Notes: generated from the letters alone by a model not told the origin. Counted from the first letter of the stretch, positions 14,134 through 23,144 are shown. The stretch: 36,068 nucleotides of DNA from Anaerolineae bacterium (GCA_013821665.1 JACDGI010000007.1:3083-39150), one strand, 5' to 3'. Made by a program: numbers and translations.

Positions 14134-15504
14134 GTGGCTGAAGTGAAAGAACGTGACTCGAAAGCCTTTACCGGGCTGCTCGATCAAAAACAAGTCAACT
14201 ATTCACCGTTGTCCCCTGAACCCGGTGTAAAAGCTTGTGCTAACTGCCGTTGGTTCAAAGCAGCGAGCTGGGACAATGATCCGCCCGAATGCCATCTTGT
14301 TCGGAATTATCCTGAACCCATTCTTGCAACTGGCCTATCTGACCGATGGGAAGGCTCTTTGCCGACTACACCTGATATTTCCAATCCACTTCCAGTGGTC
14401 ATCGTGCCAATGGAAGAGGTGGCCGTTGAGGAAATGGCGCTGCCGACCTCCGGCAAGGGGTTGGTAGAAACCATCCGCACGGTAGTGACCAAGATGTTCC
14501 GCACTGAACCAGCGCCGCTCAAAGAAGACTCCTTCAGCGTCTTCAAGGCGACCAACGGCAAACATTATTGGTTGGCCCGGCACACCGGCAAATTCAAGGA
14601 TCGCGAAGCGGAAATTCTCGCCGACAAAGCGCACGAGGAATACGTAGATCGCGTGAGCAAGGGACTTGTCCCGATGCCCGAGCTGTGGACCTGGCACACC
14701 AAGGGCACCCGGCATGGACAGGCTGACATCGTTTGGAAGTCGGGCGGCTTCTTGCTGGCAGTCGGTCACTTCGACGACACACCGGAAGCGAAGTGTGCCA
14801 TTGAGTTCTACCAGAAGAATGCCGGCAATATCAAACTGTCGCACATGTTCAATTATCCCAAGTCGGCCAAGCAGAATGGCGTCTATTACGCCTACAACAC
14901 TATTGAGATTACCACTCTGCCCGATGGGGCGGAGGCCTTTCCATATACGAGTTTCGAGGAGTTTAAACCCATGCCATTGTCGGAACAGCAACGCGAGTTC
15001 ATCCGGGGCGTTGGCGGTGATGAGATGCTCAAACGGGCTGAATCCGCCGATACCAAAGCCATCACCGATACCAAGACGTTGGAAGCGCTCGGTGTCGAAT
15101 CCAAGGGGTTGGGTAACTTTGACAATGCAACCATCCCCGCTGCAAAGAGCGAACTAGAAGCCGTCAAGGCCGTTCAAGCCGACATCGAGACCCGGCTCAA
15201 AACGGTTGAAGGTCTGCCTGCACAGGTGAAAACCCTGAATGAAACCATTCGGGCACTCCAAGACCAGGTTTCGGCCAGCCAGCAAGCCGAAAGCCAGTCG
15301 CTGGCAAAGGCTAACGATCTGGAAAAGCAGCTTCTGGAACTCAAAGCGCTTCAGCCGCCGGCATCCCAATCGAGTGATACCTTGCTCAACACGCGCGAAA
15401 AAGCGCTGCTTGATACGTTGATGACTGAGGCAAAGGTGAATGATGCACCTTCCCTCGTTGACAGATTAGTTGGTGGGCAGCCCACCGTAGCAACAGGAGC
15501 CTAA
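14134..15504 (+). CDS. Prohead protease fused to coiled-coil scaffold
   Basis: A 456-residue protein from GTG 14134 with AAGGAG at 14121-14126. Residues 35-75 hold a cysteine cluster (CANCRWF ... PPECHLV) followed by DRWEGSL, as at the N-terminus of some phage protease-scaffold proteins. Residues 130-275 look like a U35/S78-type prohead protease: WTWHTKGTRHGQADIVW, FLLAVGHFDD, KLSHMFNYP (candidate Ser), YNTIEITTLPDGAEAFPYTSFE. Residues 345-430 form a heptad-rich coiled coil (LEAVKAVQADIETRL, LNETIRALQDQVSASQQ) typical of scaffolding regions. The gene directly precedes the major capsid gene, where a protease and scaffold belong. Which His/Asp completes the active site is not certain. Confidence 0.75.
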   Translation: MAEVKERDSKAFTGLLDQKQVNYSPLSPEPGVKACANCRWFKAASWDNDPPECHLVRNYPEPILATGLSDRWEGSLPTTPDISNPLPVVIVPMEEVAVEEMALPTSGKGLVETIRTVVTKMFRTEPAPLKEDSFSVFKATNGKHYWLARHTGKFKDREAEILADKAHEEYVDRVSKGLVPMPELWTWHTKGTRHGQADIVWKSGGFLLAVGHFDDTPEAKCAIEFYQKNAGNIKLSHMFNYPKSAKQNGVYYAYNTIEITTLPDGAEAFPYTSFEEFKPMPLSEQQREFIRGVGGDEMLKRAESADTKAITDTKTLEALGVESKGLGNFDNATIPAAKSELEAVKAVQADIETRLKTVEGLPAQVKTLNETIRALQDQVSASQQAESQSLAKANDLEKQLLELKALQPPASQSSDTLLNTREKALLDTLMTEAKVNDAPSLVDRLVGGQPTVATGA

Positions 15505-15508
15505 GACA

Positions 15509-16990
15509 ATGCCAAATCTCGTGGACACTGCCCTGAAAACAGAGGGCGCAGATACAGGGGTTGCAGCCAAAAACAACCCGCCACTCAGTCCGGTCGGCCC
15601 GTATTTACACGGCCCGTCTGGTCTTTTCAACCGCCGGGATCGCGAGAACCCGGTCTTCTCCGCCATTATGTCGCCGATGATGGGCGTGGCGGAATCACTG
15701 CCGGTGTTTAATGGGGCGCGCAACCTCGACAACAACTTCGGCGGGACAGATGCAGCGTTTGACACCTTGATTACCGGCACCTCCGCCGGGGCACTGGACG
15801 ATTTCACCCAGCAGCCAACGGCTCCCTGCGCCGATGGCCCCGTAGGTGGGTTGCTGTCAGTCGCTTCTATCGTCAACACCTTCGGCAATTACAAGATGTC
15901 TACCCGCGAAGTCTACATCGACCGTGCCGGTCGTGTCGCCGATATGACCGATGCCTTCAGTGTGCAGGTCGCCAATCAATTCCCGCAAGGTCTTTTCGGC
16001 ACGCCGTCGACCACCCCCAGCTTGCAGAATGCCGTCAACAACGAATTGGCCTCGCGCATCTGGGAAATGATCCTCTCCTTCCAGCGCATGTTTGCCCCGC
16101 GCGTCTTCACCGGCAGCCCTGCCAACAACAACGGCGAGGCCCGTGATATTGTCGGGTTGGATATTCATATCAACGCTGGCAACAAGCGCGATGCCACCAA
16201 CAACGTGCTTATCCCGGCGGCTAATTCAAACGTGCTGAATTTCGGCAGTGCCCTGATCGGCAGTGCCACCAACATCATGAGGATCATTGAAGCGGCGGAT
16301 GCTCAGGCGACATGGAAAGCGCGTCGTCAGGGACTCGGCACGCCGGAATATGAAATCGCCATGCGGCCCGAACTCTGGCAGGAAATCACCGATGTGATTC
16401 CCGCACAGAAATTGCAGAAGGTCATGGCTGTTATTGCGACCATCACCAGCGCGGTGGGCAACATCGACGCGGAAAGCATCTACGCTCAGCGTAATGCACT
16501 GCGTGACTCGCAGATGATCCCGGTCAATGGCCGGATGACCAAGGTGGTACTGGACGACACGATCACCGAGACCAACCTCGGCAATATCGGTGGCGTACCA
16601 CGCTATTCCAGCACCATCTACGGCATTCCCTTGACGGTTTTGGGTGGCTACCCGGTCACGTTCTGGGAATATTTCAACCACGGCAACAACCAAGCCAATG
16701 CCATTCAACAGTTGGTGGGTGGATTGACTTGGACAACGGATGGTGGGTTGTTCCGTTGGACAGCCGACTTCGCGCGCGGCTGCTTGAAGCTGAACGCCAC
16801 CTTTACCCCTCGCTTGCGGATGCGTACGCCTCAGCTCGCATGGCGCATTGATAACGTGGCTTATGCTCCTGCGCAGCACTTCGATAGCTGGAACCCAAGC
16901 AGCAGCTACTTCACTGCTGGCGGCGTGAGCACCGGCGAAAACCCGAAGTACTACTCCGAGTGGTCAAGTACCCCAACGCCGATCTGGTAG
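15509..16990 (+). CDS. Major capsid protein (HK97 fold, inferred)
   Basis: A 493-residue protein with AGGAG upstream of ATG 15509, directly after the protease-scaffold gene. The chain has the usual HK97-type layout by eye: a flexible N-terminal arm (first about 60 residues), an E-loop/P-domain region, a long helix SRIWEMILSFQRMF, and a C-terminal A-domain half with TPEYEIAMRPELWQEITD and GIPLTVLGGYPVTFWEY. No extra domain is visible. The position between scaffold and connector genes and the size support the call more than any single motif. A candidate promoter and a long hairpin follow the stop codon. Confidence 0.8.
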   Translation: MPNLVDTALKTEGADTGVAAKNNPPLSPVGPYLHGPSGLFNRRDRENPVFSAIMSPMMGVAESLPVFNGARNLDNNFGGTDAAFDTLITGTSAGALDDFTQQPTAPCADGPVGGLLSVASIVNTFGNYKMSTREVYIDRAGRVADMTDAFSVQVANQFPQGLFGTPSTTPSLQNAVNNELASRIWEMILSFQRMFAPRVFTGSPANNNGEARDIVGLDIHINAGNKRDATNNVLIPAANSNVLNFGSALIGSATNIMRIIEAADAQATWKARRQGLGTPEYEIAMRPELWQEITDVIPAQKLQKVMAVIATITSAVGNIDAESIYAQRNALRDSQMIPVNGRMTKVVLDDTITETNLGNIGGVPRYSSTIYGIPLTVLGGYPVTFWEYFNHGNNQANAIQQLVGGLTWTTDGGLFRWTADFARGCLKLNATFTPRLRMRTPQLAWRIDNVAYAPAQHFDSWNPSSSYFTAGGVSTGENPKYYSEWSSTPTPIW

Positions 16991-16993
16991 GCG

Positions 16994-17002
16994 TGGTATA
17001 AT
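16994..17002 (+). promoter_or_regulatory. Extended -10 promoter TGGTATAAT
   Basis: TGG-TATAAT starts four bases after the capsid stop codon, without a recognisable -35 box. Its start point would fall around 17009, just before the 12-bp inverted repeat at 17018-17049, which would then form the 5' hairpin of the transcript that carries the GIY-YIG gene and the glycosyltransferase fusion. Confidence 0.45.
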
Positions 17003-17017
17003 AGGCATATAAATGCA

Positions 17018-17049
17018 ATACGCCGACAAGCTCTAATTTGTCGGCGTAT
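17018..17049. terminator. 12-bp perfect inverted repeat after the capsid gene
   Basis: ATACGCCGACAA and TTGTCGGCGTAT form a perfect 12-pair stem around an 8-base loop GCTCTAAT. No T-run follows, so it is not a typical Rho-independent terminator. It may be an mRNA-stabilising 3' hairpin for the abundant capsid transcript, a Rho-linked stop, or a regulator binding site. Confidence 0.55.
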
Positions 17050-17078
17050 CTAGCTAACAAAAGCGAGGATAAGTCGCC

Positions 17079-17432
17079 ATGTCAGATGCCCCTGATATTA
17101 CCACAAAAAACTATTGCATATATCGAATTACCTGTTTCCGCACCGGAAAAGTGTATGTTGGGCAAACGATGTCTTTGCACATTCGTCAAAACCAACATTG
17201 GTGGCATTTAAAACGGGGAGTTCACCCAAACTTACATCTCCAATCCGCTTATAAACAATACGGCAGAAGTGCGTTCTATTTTGAGGTTCTTGAGAACGAC
17301 ATTCCGGAATCAAAAATCAATGACTATCCCACTTTAGTTGCTGCTGCAAAGGCGTACGGTATCACGGTAACAGGATTAAAGAACAGAATGGCTAAGGAAT
17401 ACACTGACAATGACACGCGGAGGCGCAAATAA
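17079..17432 (+). CDS. Free-standing GIY-YIG endonuclease, shortened
   Basis: A 117-residue protein with GAGGAT before ATG 17079. The GIY-YIG core is visible: YCIYRITCFRTGKVYVGQT (C-I-Y and Y-V-G), then QHWWHLKRGVHPNLHLQSAYKQYG and AFYFEVLEN. In typical members the next segment carries the conserved E-x-x-W-I helix. Here the protein jumps straight to a DNA-binding helix-turn-helix of the NUMOD type (YPTLVAAAKAYGITVTGLKNRM). The missing segment usually includes the catalytic Glu, so activity is doubtful. It sits alone between the capsid gene and the glycosyltransferase fusion, a common site for free-standing homing enzymes. Composition is AT-rich compared with its flanks. Confidence 0.75.
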   Translation: MSDAPDITTKNYCIYRITCFRTGKVYVGQTMSLHIRQNQHWWHLKRGVHPNLHLQSAYKQYGRSAFYFEVLENDIPESKINDYPTLVAAAKAYGITVTGLKNRMAKEYTDNDTRRRK

Positions 17433-20400
17433 GTGGGCGAGTATCACTTAAATAAAAACTACATCCCTCGCCTAACCCCCGAATATTTTCATGACGTATT
17501 AGATGATAGTGAACATTGGCAAGCGGATGTTTATCGTTTAGCTATAGGGCTGGCTAGAAAAACCAACGTAACGCGTCTGATTGATTTAGGTTGCGGTCGT
17601 GGTAAAAAGCTCACCCCCTACGCAAATGAGTTCGAAATCACCGGCATTGATTATCGGCAAAATGTTGAATATTGCCGTTCTAAATATAATTGGGGCACAT
17701 GGCTAAGTTGCGATTTTGAGAATGACGTTCCCGAAATAGCCACTGAAAACGCTATCGTCATTTGCGCGGATGTGATCGAGCATCTTATCAAACCTGATGC
17801 CCTGATCAAGACGCTGCGCAATGCTGCTGAAACTGCGGCCTATGTGCTGGTCAGCACGCCAGATCGGGAACGACTGTACAGAGATCCGGATCGCAGTCCA
17901 CCGGATAACAAAGCGCACGTCCGCGAATGGACCAACGCCGAACTCGAAGCATGGTTCGTGGATGAAGGGTTACCTGTTCGTTGGGCGGGTTGGACTGTGA
18001 GCTATGAACCACAACAAAACCTGAACACTTCCTTGATTATCCTATCGGCAGCCGACGCGCCGATTGACTTACCGCCCAACTTCCAACCGGCTTCGCACTG
18101 GCGTAAATCCGCCCGCGCGCGTACGTCCACAAGTAAGCCGATGCTCAAAGTCTGGATGACACCAACGCCTTCCGAAGCGGGGCGCGATCTCAGCAACAGT
18201 ATCAACAATATCGTGTGCCGGCTGGATAAACACTTACCGGATTATGGCGTTGAGTTGGTCGAAAACGAGCAGGGTGCCGACCTGCGCGCGGGCCATGCAG
18301 GGCAGGGGAGTCAAGAGCCGATTGATGTCGCGCATTATCACGGCCTTTACCCAACGAGCGACGGCATGGAAAGCAGCGGCTATTTCGCCATCAACAAGAA
18401 TGTCATCCGCAATTTGAAGACAGCGAAAGCGATCACTGCGCCCAGCGAGTGGATTGCCGATGTGCTCCGGCGCGATATGCACGTCAATCCGCACGTCATC
18501 GGTTGGGGTGTGGATACCCAAGAATGGACTCCCAGCCCAAATCCACAAGGCTATGTGCTGTGGAATAAAGCGCGGGTCGATCATGTAAGTGATCCGTCGC
18601 CGATGATTCAACTGGCTGGACGAATGCCTAAGACGCTGTTTCTGTCTACCTTCGGCGAAGGCACACCGAATATCAAAACCGTTGGCCGGCAGCCTTACGA
18701 GGTGATGAAGTCCTATGTGCGCAATGCCGGTGTCTATCTGTCGTTGAACGTGGAAACGTTCGGTATCGGCACATTGGAAGCAATGGCATCAGGCGTGCCG
18801 GTCTTGGGATTTAGATTGCCCAATACGGATCATCTGGTCGAGCACGGCGTGCACGGATTTCTAGCTGAACCCGGCGATATTGATGGACTGGCAGAGGGAT
18901 TAGCCTACTGTCAAAAACACCGTAAGACATTGGGCGAGAACGCGCGTGAAGCCGTGAAAGTTCATTCGTGGGACAAGGTCACCGAACAATTCGCAGCAAT
19001 CTATCGGGCGGTACTTGAACCGCACAAAGGTGCGAAGATCTCAGTGGTCATCCCGTGCCATAACTATGCGGCTTATGTCGGCGAAGCGATTGAAAGCGTC
19101 CTCAATCAGCAGGCAGCATTCAAGTACGAGATCATTGTCGTGCTGGATCGCTGTTCTGATAACAGCGCTGAAGTCGTGGCGCGATATGCCAACCGAGGGG
19201 TGAAAGCGATACTCGCCGATAATGGCAACCTGTCAGCAACGCGCAATCAGGGTATTGAAATGGCTACAGGTGAATTTATCTGCTGCCTCGATGCTGATGA
19301 TCGTATCGGCTCACCTCTTTATTTGCAGACCCTCGCGGATGCACTGGATAAAGATCGTACTTTAGGGATTGCCTTTACCAGCTTGCAGGTCATGAGCGCC
19401 GACGGCGTATTAGGGCATAGCCCCAGTTGGCCGGATGGTTGGGATTTCGATAAGCAGTACGCACGGATTAATCAAATTCCGTCGCTGTGTATGTTCCGCA
19501 AGGAAGCATGGCGACGTGCGGGCGGCTTCCGGCCTTACTACCGGTATGTCGAGGATGCCGAATTCTGGACGACTATGGGCGAAATCGGCTACGGCGCACA
19601 GCATGTCACCCATGAACCGTGGTTTCAATATCGCCTTCATGACAAGAGTGCTTCACAGGTACATCGCACCGGCGAAGTTCCCGAACCGGATTGGCTGGAA
19701 TGGCATCCGGGGGTGAAAGATGGGCAGCGGCCATTTGCAGCGGGAGGCAAAGCGCCTAAAGGTTCGTGGCCGGTGCGCTTCTACGATAAGCCGGAAGTCA
19801 GCATCATTATCCCGGTTGGTAAAGGTCATGAGGGTACTGTTACGGACGCGCTGCACAGTGTCGAAGGGCAGACCTTCCGCATGTGGGAGGCGATTGTCGT
19901 TAATGATAGCGGCAGCGATTTACACCTTGAAAACGGCTTCCCGTGGGCGCGCGAGATCAAAACCAAGGGGTGCATTGGGGCAGGGGCAGCGCGTAATCTG
20001 GGTGCGAAACAGTCGCACGCGCCATTTATTGTATTCCTCGACGCTGACGACATGCTCAAGCCGCGCTTTCTGGAAGCTACACTCAAAGCCTACCGGCAGC
20101 ATGGGCGCTATGCCTATACCGATTGGCTGACCGAAGAGAAGCAGACGAACTTCGTTGTTCATCCGACACCGGAATACAGTTTCCAAGCGGTTTGGGAACG
20201 GCCATCCATTCATCCTGTTACGACCCTGTTACCACGTGCCTGGTTTGATGCGGTTGGTGGGTTTGATGAAGAAATGACCGCTTTCGAAGATGTTGATTTT
20301 TTCATGAAGATGCTCGTACACGGCTTTTGCGGTGTACGGGTACCTGAACCGCTCCTGATCTATCACTTACAGAGCGGCTTTCGAAGAACCGCCGGCGAAG

Positions 20401-21005
20401 CGATTAAGGATCAGTTTAAGGTATTGCTGACCAAACGCTACGGCGGATATATGGAGGGAAGAACCATGTGCAATTGTGTTGAACCGCCGAAGGGCAAGCC
20501 TCGTGTACCACCGTCACCGGAGAATATTGCTGACTATCGCGAATCCTACGGTGAAATGGTCAAAATTCAATTGACGAGTGAAGAGTCGCCGGTAGGGCAG
20601 GTCATGTTTTTTGGCCCTGCCACACGGGTGCCTTACGGTCGTCGGGCGCGCAATGACGTGTTCTATGTTTGGGAAAAGGATGTCACCGAATCCGAAGGCA
20701 TCTTTACCGTCGTGAACGATTACGAGACCGTGCCGGAGCCAACGCTCGTTCCACCTGCGCCTAATGTGATCACCCCACCGGCAGTAATTGAGCCTGAACC
20801 TGAGCCGATTGACTCAGAAGAGGATACCAAGGAAGCACCCGCTGCACAGGATCCTGTTGCGGACGTGGCGAAAGCCGAAGCACCTACCGAGCATGGCACC
20901 GAGGCCGAAGCGCTCGACGAACCGGTTGTCGAAAGTAATGCAAAGAAAATTGCAGAAGCCGCAAAACCTGAAAAGAATGCCAAAACTTCGAAGTCCGGCA
21001 AGTAA
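17433..21005 (+). CDS. Methyltransferase-GT4-GT2-GT2 fusion protein
   Basis: A 1190-residue protein from GTG 17433, directly after the previous stop, with GGAGG at 17418-17422. About residues 30-210 form a class I SAM methyltransferase: LIDLGCGRGKK near residue 48, ICADVIEHL, LVSTPDRERL. About 235-530 form a GT4 glycosyltransferase: TAPSEWIADVL, then ETFGIGTLEAMASGVPVLGF near 440. About 533-770 form a first GT2 domain: ISVVIPCHNYAAYVGEAIES and the D-x-D-type LDADD near 618. About 787-1010 form a second GT2 domain: VSIIIPVGKGHEGT and FLDADD near 868. The last 90 residues are Pro/Glu/Ala/Lys repeats without fold. Position in the head module suggests glycosylation of virion proteins or host surface. 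Target unknown. Confidence 0.88.
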   Translation: MGEYHLNKNYIPRLTPEYFHDVLDDSEHWQADVYRLAIGLARKTNVTRLIDLGCGRGKKLTPYANEFEITGIDYRQNVEYCRSKYNWGTWLSCDFENDVPEIATENAIVICADVIEHLIKPDALIKTLRNAAETAAYVLVSTPDRERLYRDPDRSPPDNKAHVREWTNAELEAWFVDEGLPVRWAGWTVSYEPQQNLNTSLIILSAADAPIDLPPNFQPASHWRKSARARTSTSKPMLKVWMTPTPSEAGRDLSNSINNIVCRLDKHLPDYGVELVENEQGADLRAGHAGQGSQEPIDVAHYHGLYPTSDGMESSGYFAINKNVIRNLKTAKAITAPSEWIADVLRRDMHVNPHVIGWGVDTQEWTPSPNPQGYVLWNKARVDHVSDPSPMIQLAGRMPKTLFLSTFGEGTPNIKTVGRQPYEVMKSYVRNAGVYLSLNVETFGIGTLEAMASGVPVLGFRLPNTDHLVEHGVHGFLAEPGDIDGLAEGLAYCQKHRKTLGENAREAVKVHSWDKVTEQFAAIYRAVLEPHKGAKISVVIPCHNYAAYVGEAIESVLNQQAAFKYEIIVVLDRCSDNSAEVVARYANRGVKAILADNGNLSATRNQGIEMATGEFICCLDADDRIGSPLYLQTLADALDKDRTLGIAFTSLQVMSADGVLGHSPSWPDGWDFDKQYARINQIPSLCMFRKEAWRRAGGFRPYYRYVEDAEFWTTMGEIGYGAQHVTHEPWFQYRLHDKSASQVHRTGEVPEPDWLEWHPGVKDGQRPFAAGGKAPKGSWPVRFYDKPEVSIIIPVGKGHEGTVTDALHSVEGQTFRMWEAIVVNDSGSDLHLENGFPWAREIKTKGCIGAGAARNLGAKQSHAPFIVFLDADDMLKPRFLEATLKAYRQHGRYAYTDWLTEEKQTNFVVHPTPEYSFQAVWERPSIHPVTTLLPRAWFDAVGGFDEEMTAFEDVDFFMKMLVHGFCGVRVPEPLLIYHLQSGFRRTAGEAIKDQFKVLLTKRYGGYMEGRTMCNCVEPPKGKPRVPPSPENIADYRESYGEMVKIQLTSEESPVGQVMFFGPATRVPYGRRARNDVFYVWEKDVTESEGIFTVVNDYETVPEPTLVPPAPNVITPPAVIEPEPEPIDSEEDTKEAPAAQDPVADVAKAEAPTEHGTEAEALDEPVVESNAKKIAEAAKPEKNAKTSKSGK

Positions 21006-21022
21006 ACCGAGAGACTATTCGC

Positions 21023-21271
21023 ATGTCTGACCGTAAAATGCTTCAGCAGTTAGCCAACTTCCTCAATAAGCGCATCTTTATCCAAGGGGATGAGAAGAGC
21101 ATACGCGATATGGTCACTCGCTATGCCAATCCGCCGCTCACCCTTGTAAATAGAGTATCCATGCGGCTGACAGTGTCCGAACTCAATCAGCTCAACACCC
21201 TGATGCAGAAGGTCAACAGACATTTGCAATCAACTTTGCATAACGAGGAAAAAGCCGAAGATGTCCACTGA
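21023..21271 (+). CDS. Small helical protein, function unknown
   Basis: An 82-residue protein with only a weak GAGAG ribosome site. It is mostly helical and charged: KMLQQLANFLNKRIFI, then LTVSELNQLNTLMQKVNRHLQ. It overlaps the next gene by 11 nt, which supports translation. No family is recognised. By position it belongs to the connector/virion set. Confidence 0.55.
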   Translation: MSDRKMLQQLANFLNKRIFIQGDEKSIRDMVTRYANPPLTLVNRVSMRLTVSELNQLNTLMQKVNRHLQSTLHNEEKAEDVH

Positions 21272-21587
21272 GTTAATCGTCATCGCATTGCTCGCGACCT
21301 ATCGCCTGACGCAGATGTTCAACAATGAAGCTGGCCCGGCAGACATCTTTGGACGCTTTCGCACGCGCATCGGTGTGACATTTGACGCGTATTCGAATCC
21401 GGTTGCTTCGAATTGGGTAGCCGAAGGAATTTTGTGTTTTTACTGCTTGAGCGTGTGGATCGCGTTTGGGGTGTCCATGCTGATTGCGGCGGCGGCTTTA
21501 CTCAATCATATCGATGTGGCGCAGTGGATCTTGTTCCCGTTCGCGATCTCCGGCGCGGCTGTATTTATGAAGAAGTGGGCAGGTTAA
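21261..21587 (+). CDS. DUF1360-like membrane protein
   Basis: A 108-residue protein. It opens with IALLATYRLTQMF and then NEAGPADIFGRFRTRIG. A later LCFYCLSVWIAFGVS has the C-x-x-C-x-S-x-W-x-A signature of the DUF1360 family, whose members are small membrane proteins found in phages and sporulating Firmicutes. A transmembrane segment (about residues 64-80) and a second at the end (LFPFAISGAAVFM) are visible. Function is unknown. Its presence between head and tail genes recurs in phage genomes, so a virion or assembly role is possible. Confidence 0.7.
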   Translation: MSTELIVIALLATYRLTQMFNNEAGPADIFGRFRTRIGVTFDAYSNPVASNWVAEGILCFYCLSVWIAFGVSMLIAAAALLNHIDVAQWILFPFAISGAAVFMKKWAG

Positions 21588-21590
21588 CAC

Positions 21591-22778
21591 ATGGCACGAG
21601 CATCCACTCACTCCCTGCTTCCACTCGATACTTGGGCTGCTATTCTCGGCATCTCGCCTTGGGAGTTCAACGGAATGATCTATCCCGGCAAGAAGACCAA
21701 TCAATGCAAAGCCATTTTTCAGCAGTTCCAATGGCAACAAGACCACTTGAGCAGAAGTGAGGTGGCTCAAGCCATTGCCGACGCTGAGCGGATGATTGCT
21801 GACGAGCTGTTGTACTGGCCTGCACCTAAATATTTCGTTGATGCCGTTGTGCCATATCCCCAGCCTATCCGGCGGGGTGGTTACAGTGTCGAACCGAAAT
21901 CAGTGCAATTACCTTGGCATCATGTCATTTCTGGCGGCATGTTCAACCGCACCCTCATCAGCACGATTGCAGGGGCGGATCTTGCAGCGTCCGATCTGGA
22001 CGGCGATGGAGTCAAAGAAACGTTTACAGCCACCATCACGGATGCCGCAATCGGGGCTATTACCGACATCAACGAATTAGCATTGTATTTCGCTGATGGT
22101 GATCGGCACGGTGAAGACGTGAGCGAGGTGTGGCGTGTGCGCCCAGTCAAGGTTTCGATCAGCGGCAATACTGCTACCTTTACAGGGCATCGCACGCTGC
22201 TGGTTAATCCTGCGCTGGAATTCAGTGTATCGCCGGAAGATCTCAATGCTGCCACAGATACCAACTATGTCACATCGCTGCTTTGCTATCGGGCTTTTAC
22301 CAACACCCATTCCACCGATGACATGCCTTATCAGGGTGTGGCAATGTGGAACAATGTTCCCGGTTGCTCAGAAGGCTGCACCTTCAGCATCAAGGCAGTG
22401 TGTTTGGGTCAGTTCCAGAACGAGCAGGGGCGCGTTACGGCGTCCTATGGCTTGGACTGTCCGTTTAGCTACGAGCCGGAGCGCTTGCAGATCAACTATT
22501 TGGCTGGCTTACCACTGGTCAACGGCCAAATGGAGCCCGAGATGGCAAAAGCAGTAACGTACTTATCGACCTCATTGCTGGCACATGAAAAGTGCGGCTG
22601 TGATCAATCCAATCGTATTCTGGCCTATTACCGCGCACGGGTGATCAAATTCCAAGACAACAGCGCCAGTGCAACGGCCTATGCAAATTCAACTAACCCC
22701 TTTCCGGCCACTAACGGGGGCGCGTGGGCATGGGCACGCGTAAAAAATTGGCGAAACGTGGAGGCAGTAGGATTATGA
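21591..22778 (+). CDS. Virion-position protein, probable head-tail connector region
   Basis: A 395-residue protein, ATG 21591 three nt after the previous stop. The first 90 residues (LLPLDTWAAILGISPWEFN, VAQAIADAERMIADEL) read like a gp6/gp7-type helical connector protein. The middle contains a DLDGDGVKETFTATI segment like a calcium loop or beta-strand decoration, and cysteine pairs occur late (PGCSEGCTF, KCGCDQ). It overlaps the next gene as ATGA. I do not recognise a family over the full length. Assignment rests on position between capsid and tail tube genes. Confidence 0.6.
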   Translation: MARASTHSLLPLDTWAAILGISPWEFNGMIYPGKKTNQCKAIFQQFQWQQDHLSRSEVAQAIADAERMIADELLYWPAPKYFVDAVVPYPQPIRRGGYSVEPKSVQLPWHHVISGGMFNRTLISTIAGADLAASDLDGDGVKETFTATITDAAIGAITDINELALYFADGDRHGEDVSEVWRVRPVKVSISGNTATFTGHRTLLVNPALEFSVSPEDLNAATDTNYVTSLLCYRAFTNTHSTDDMPYQGVAMWNNVPGCSEGCTFSIKAVCLGQFQNEQGRVTASYGLDCPFSYEPERLQINYLAGLPLVNGQMEPEMAKAVTYLSTSLLAHEKCGCDQSNRILAYYRARVIKFQDNSASATAYANSTNPFPATNGGAWAWARVKNWRNVEAVGL

Positions 22779-23143
22779 CCGACCGTAGACCTAACAAGAA
22801 ACCCGAAATCGTTGAGAAGTCGTTTACCGACCCGGCAGGTATCCCGCGCGTGAGCCTGCTGCCCAAAGGTGAGACCGATGGGTCAATGGGTATTCCAGTG
22901 TCACTCGACATTTCTTCTCTGTACTCACATATGCCGACGGATTGGCTACGCGACTTTACGGTTGCTTTACACGCGCAAGGTTTAATAAAACCTGAAGATT
23001 TTTTCCGCCCCGGTGCATCAGATCGCTATAAGGCCGCAGTGCTCATGGTGATACGATCCGATTTTCTTTCAATTCAGGCGTTGGCTAAAGAGGAATCGCA
23101 TGTCGCGCTTAAACTATCAACCATTGTTCAATTAGGAGAGTAA
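22775..23143 (+). CDS. Unknown protein between connector and tail tube genes
   Basis: A 122-residue protein from ATG 22775, in ATGA overlap with the upstream gene, with GGAGG at 22760-22764. In-frame starts at 22724 and 22730 would add a short basic segment and are less likely. Composition is ordinary: RVSLLPKGETDGSMGIPV, then LYSHMPTDWLRDFTVALH. It lies where tail-terminator or neck proteins are usual, but no motif proves that. Confidence 0.55.
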   Translation: MTDRRPNKKPEIVEKSFTDPAGIPRVSLLPKGETDGSMGIPVSLDISSLYSHMPTDWLRDFTVALHAQGLIKPEDFFRPGASDRYKAAVLMVIRSDFLSIQALAKEESHVALKLSTIVQLGE

Positions 23144-23144
23144 A

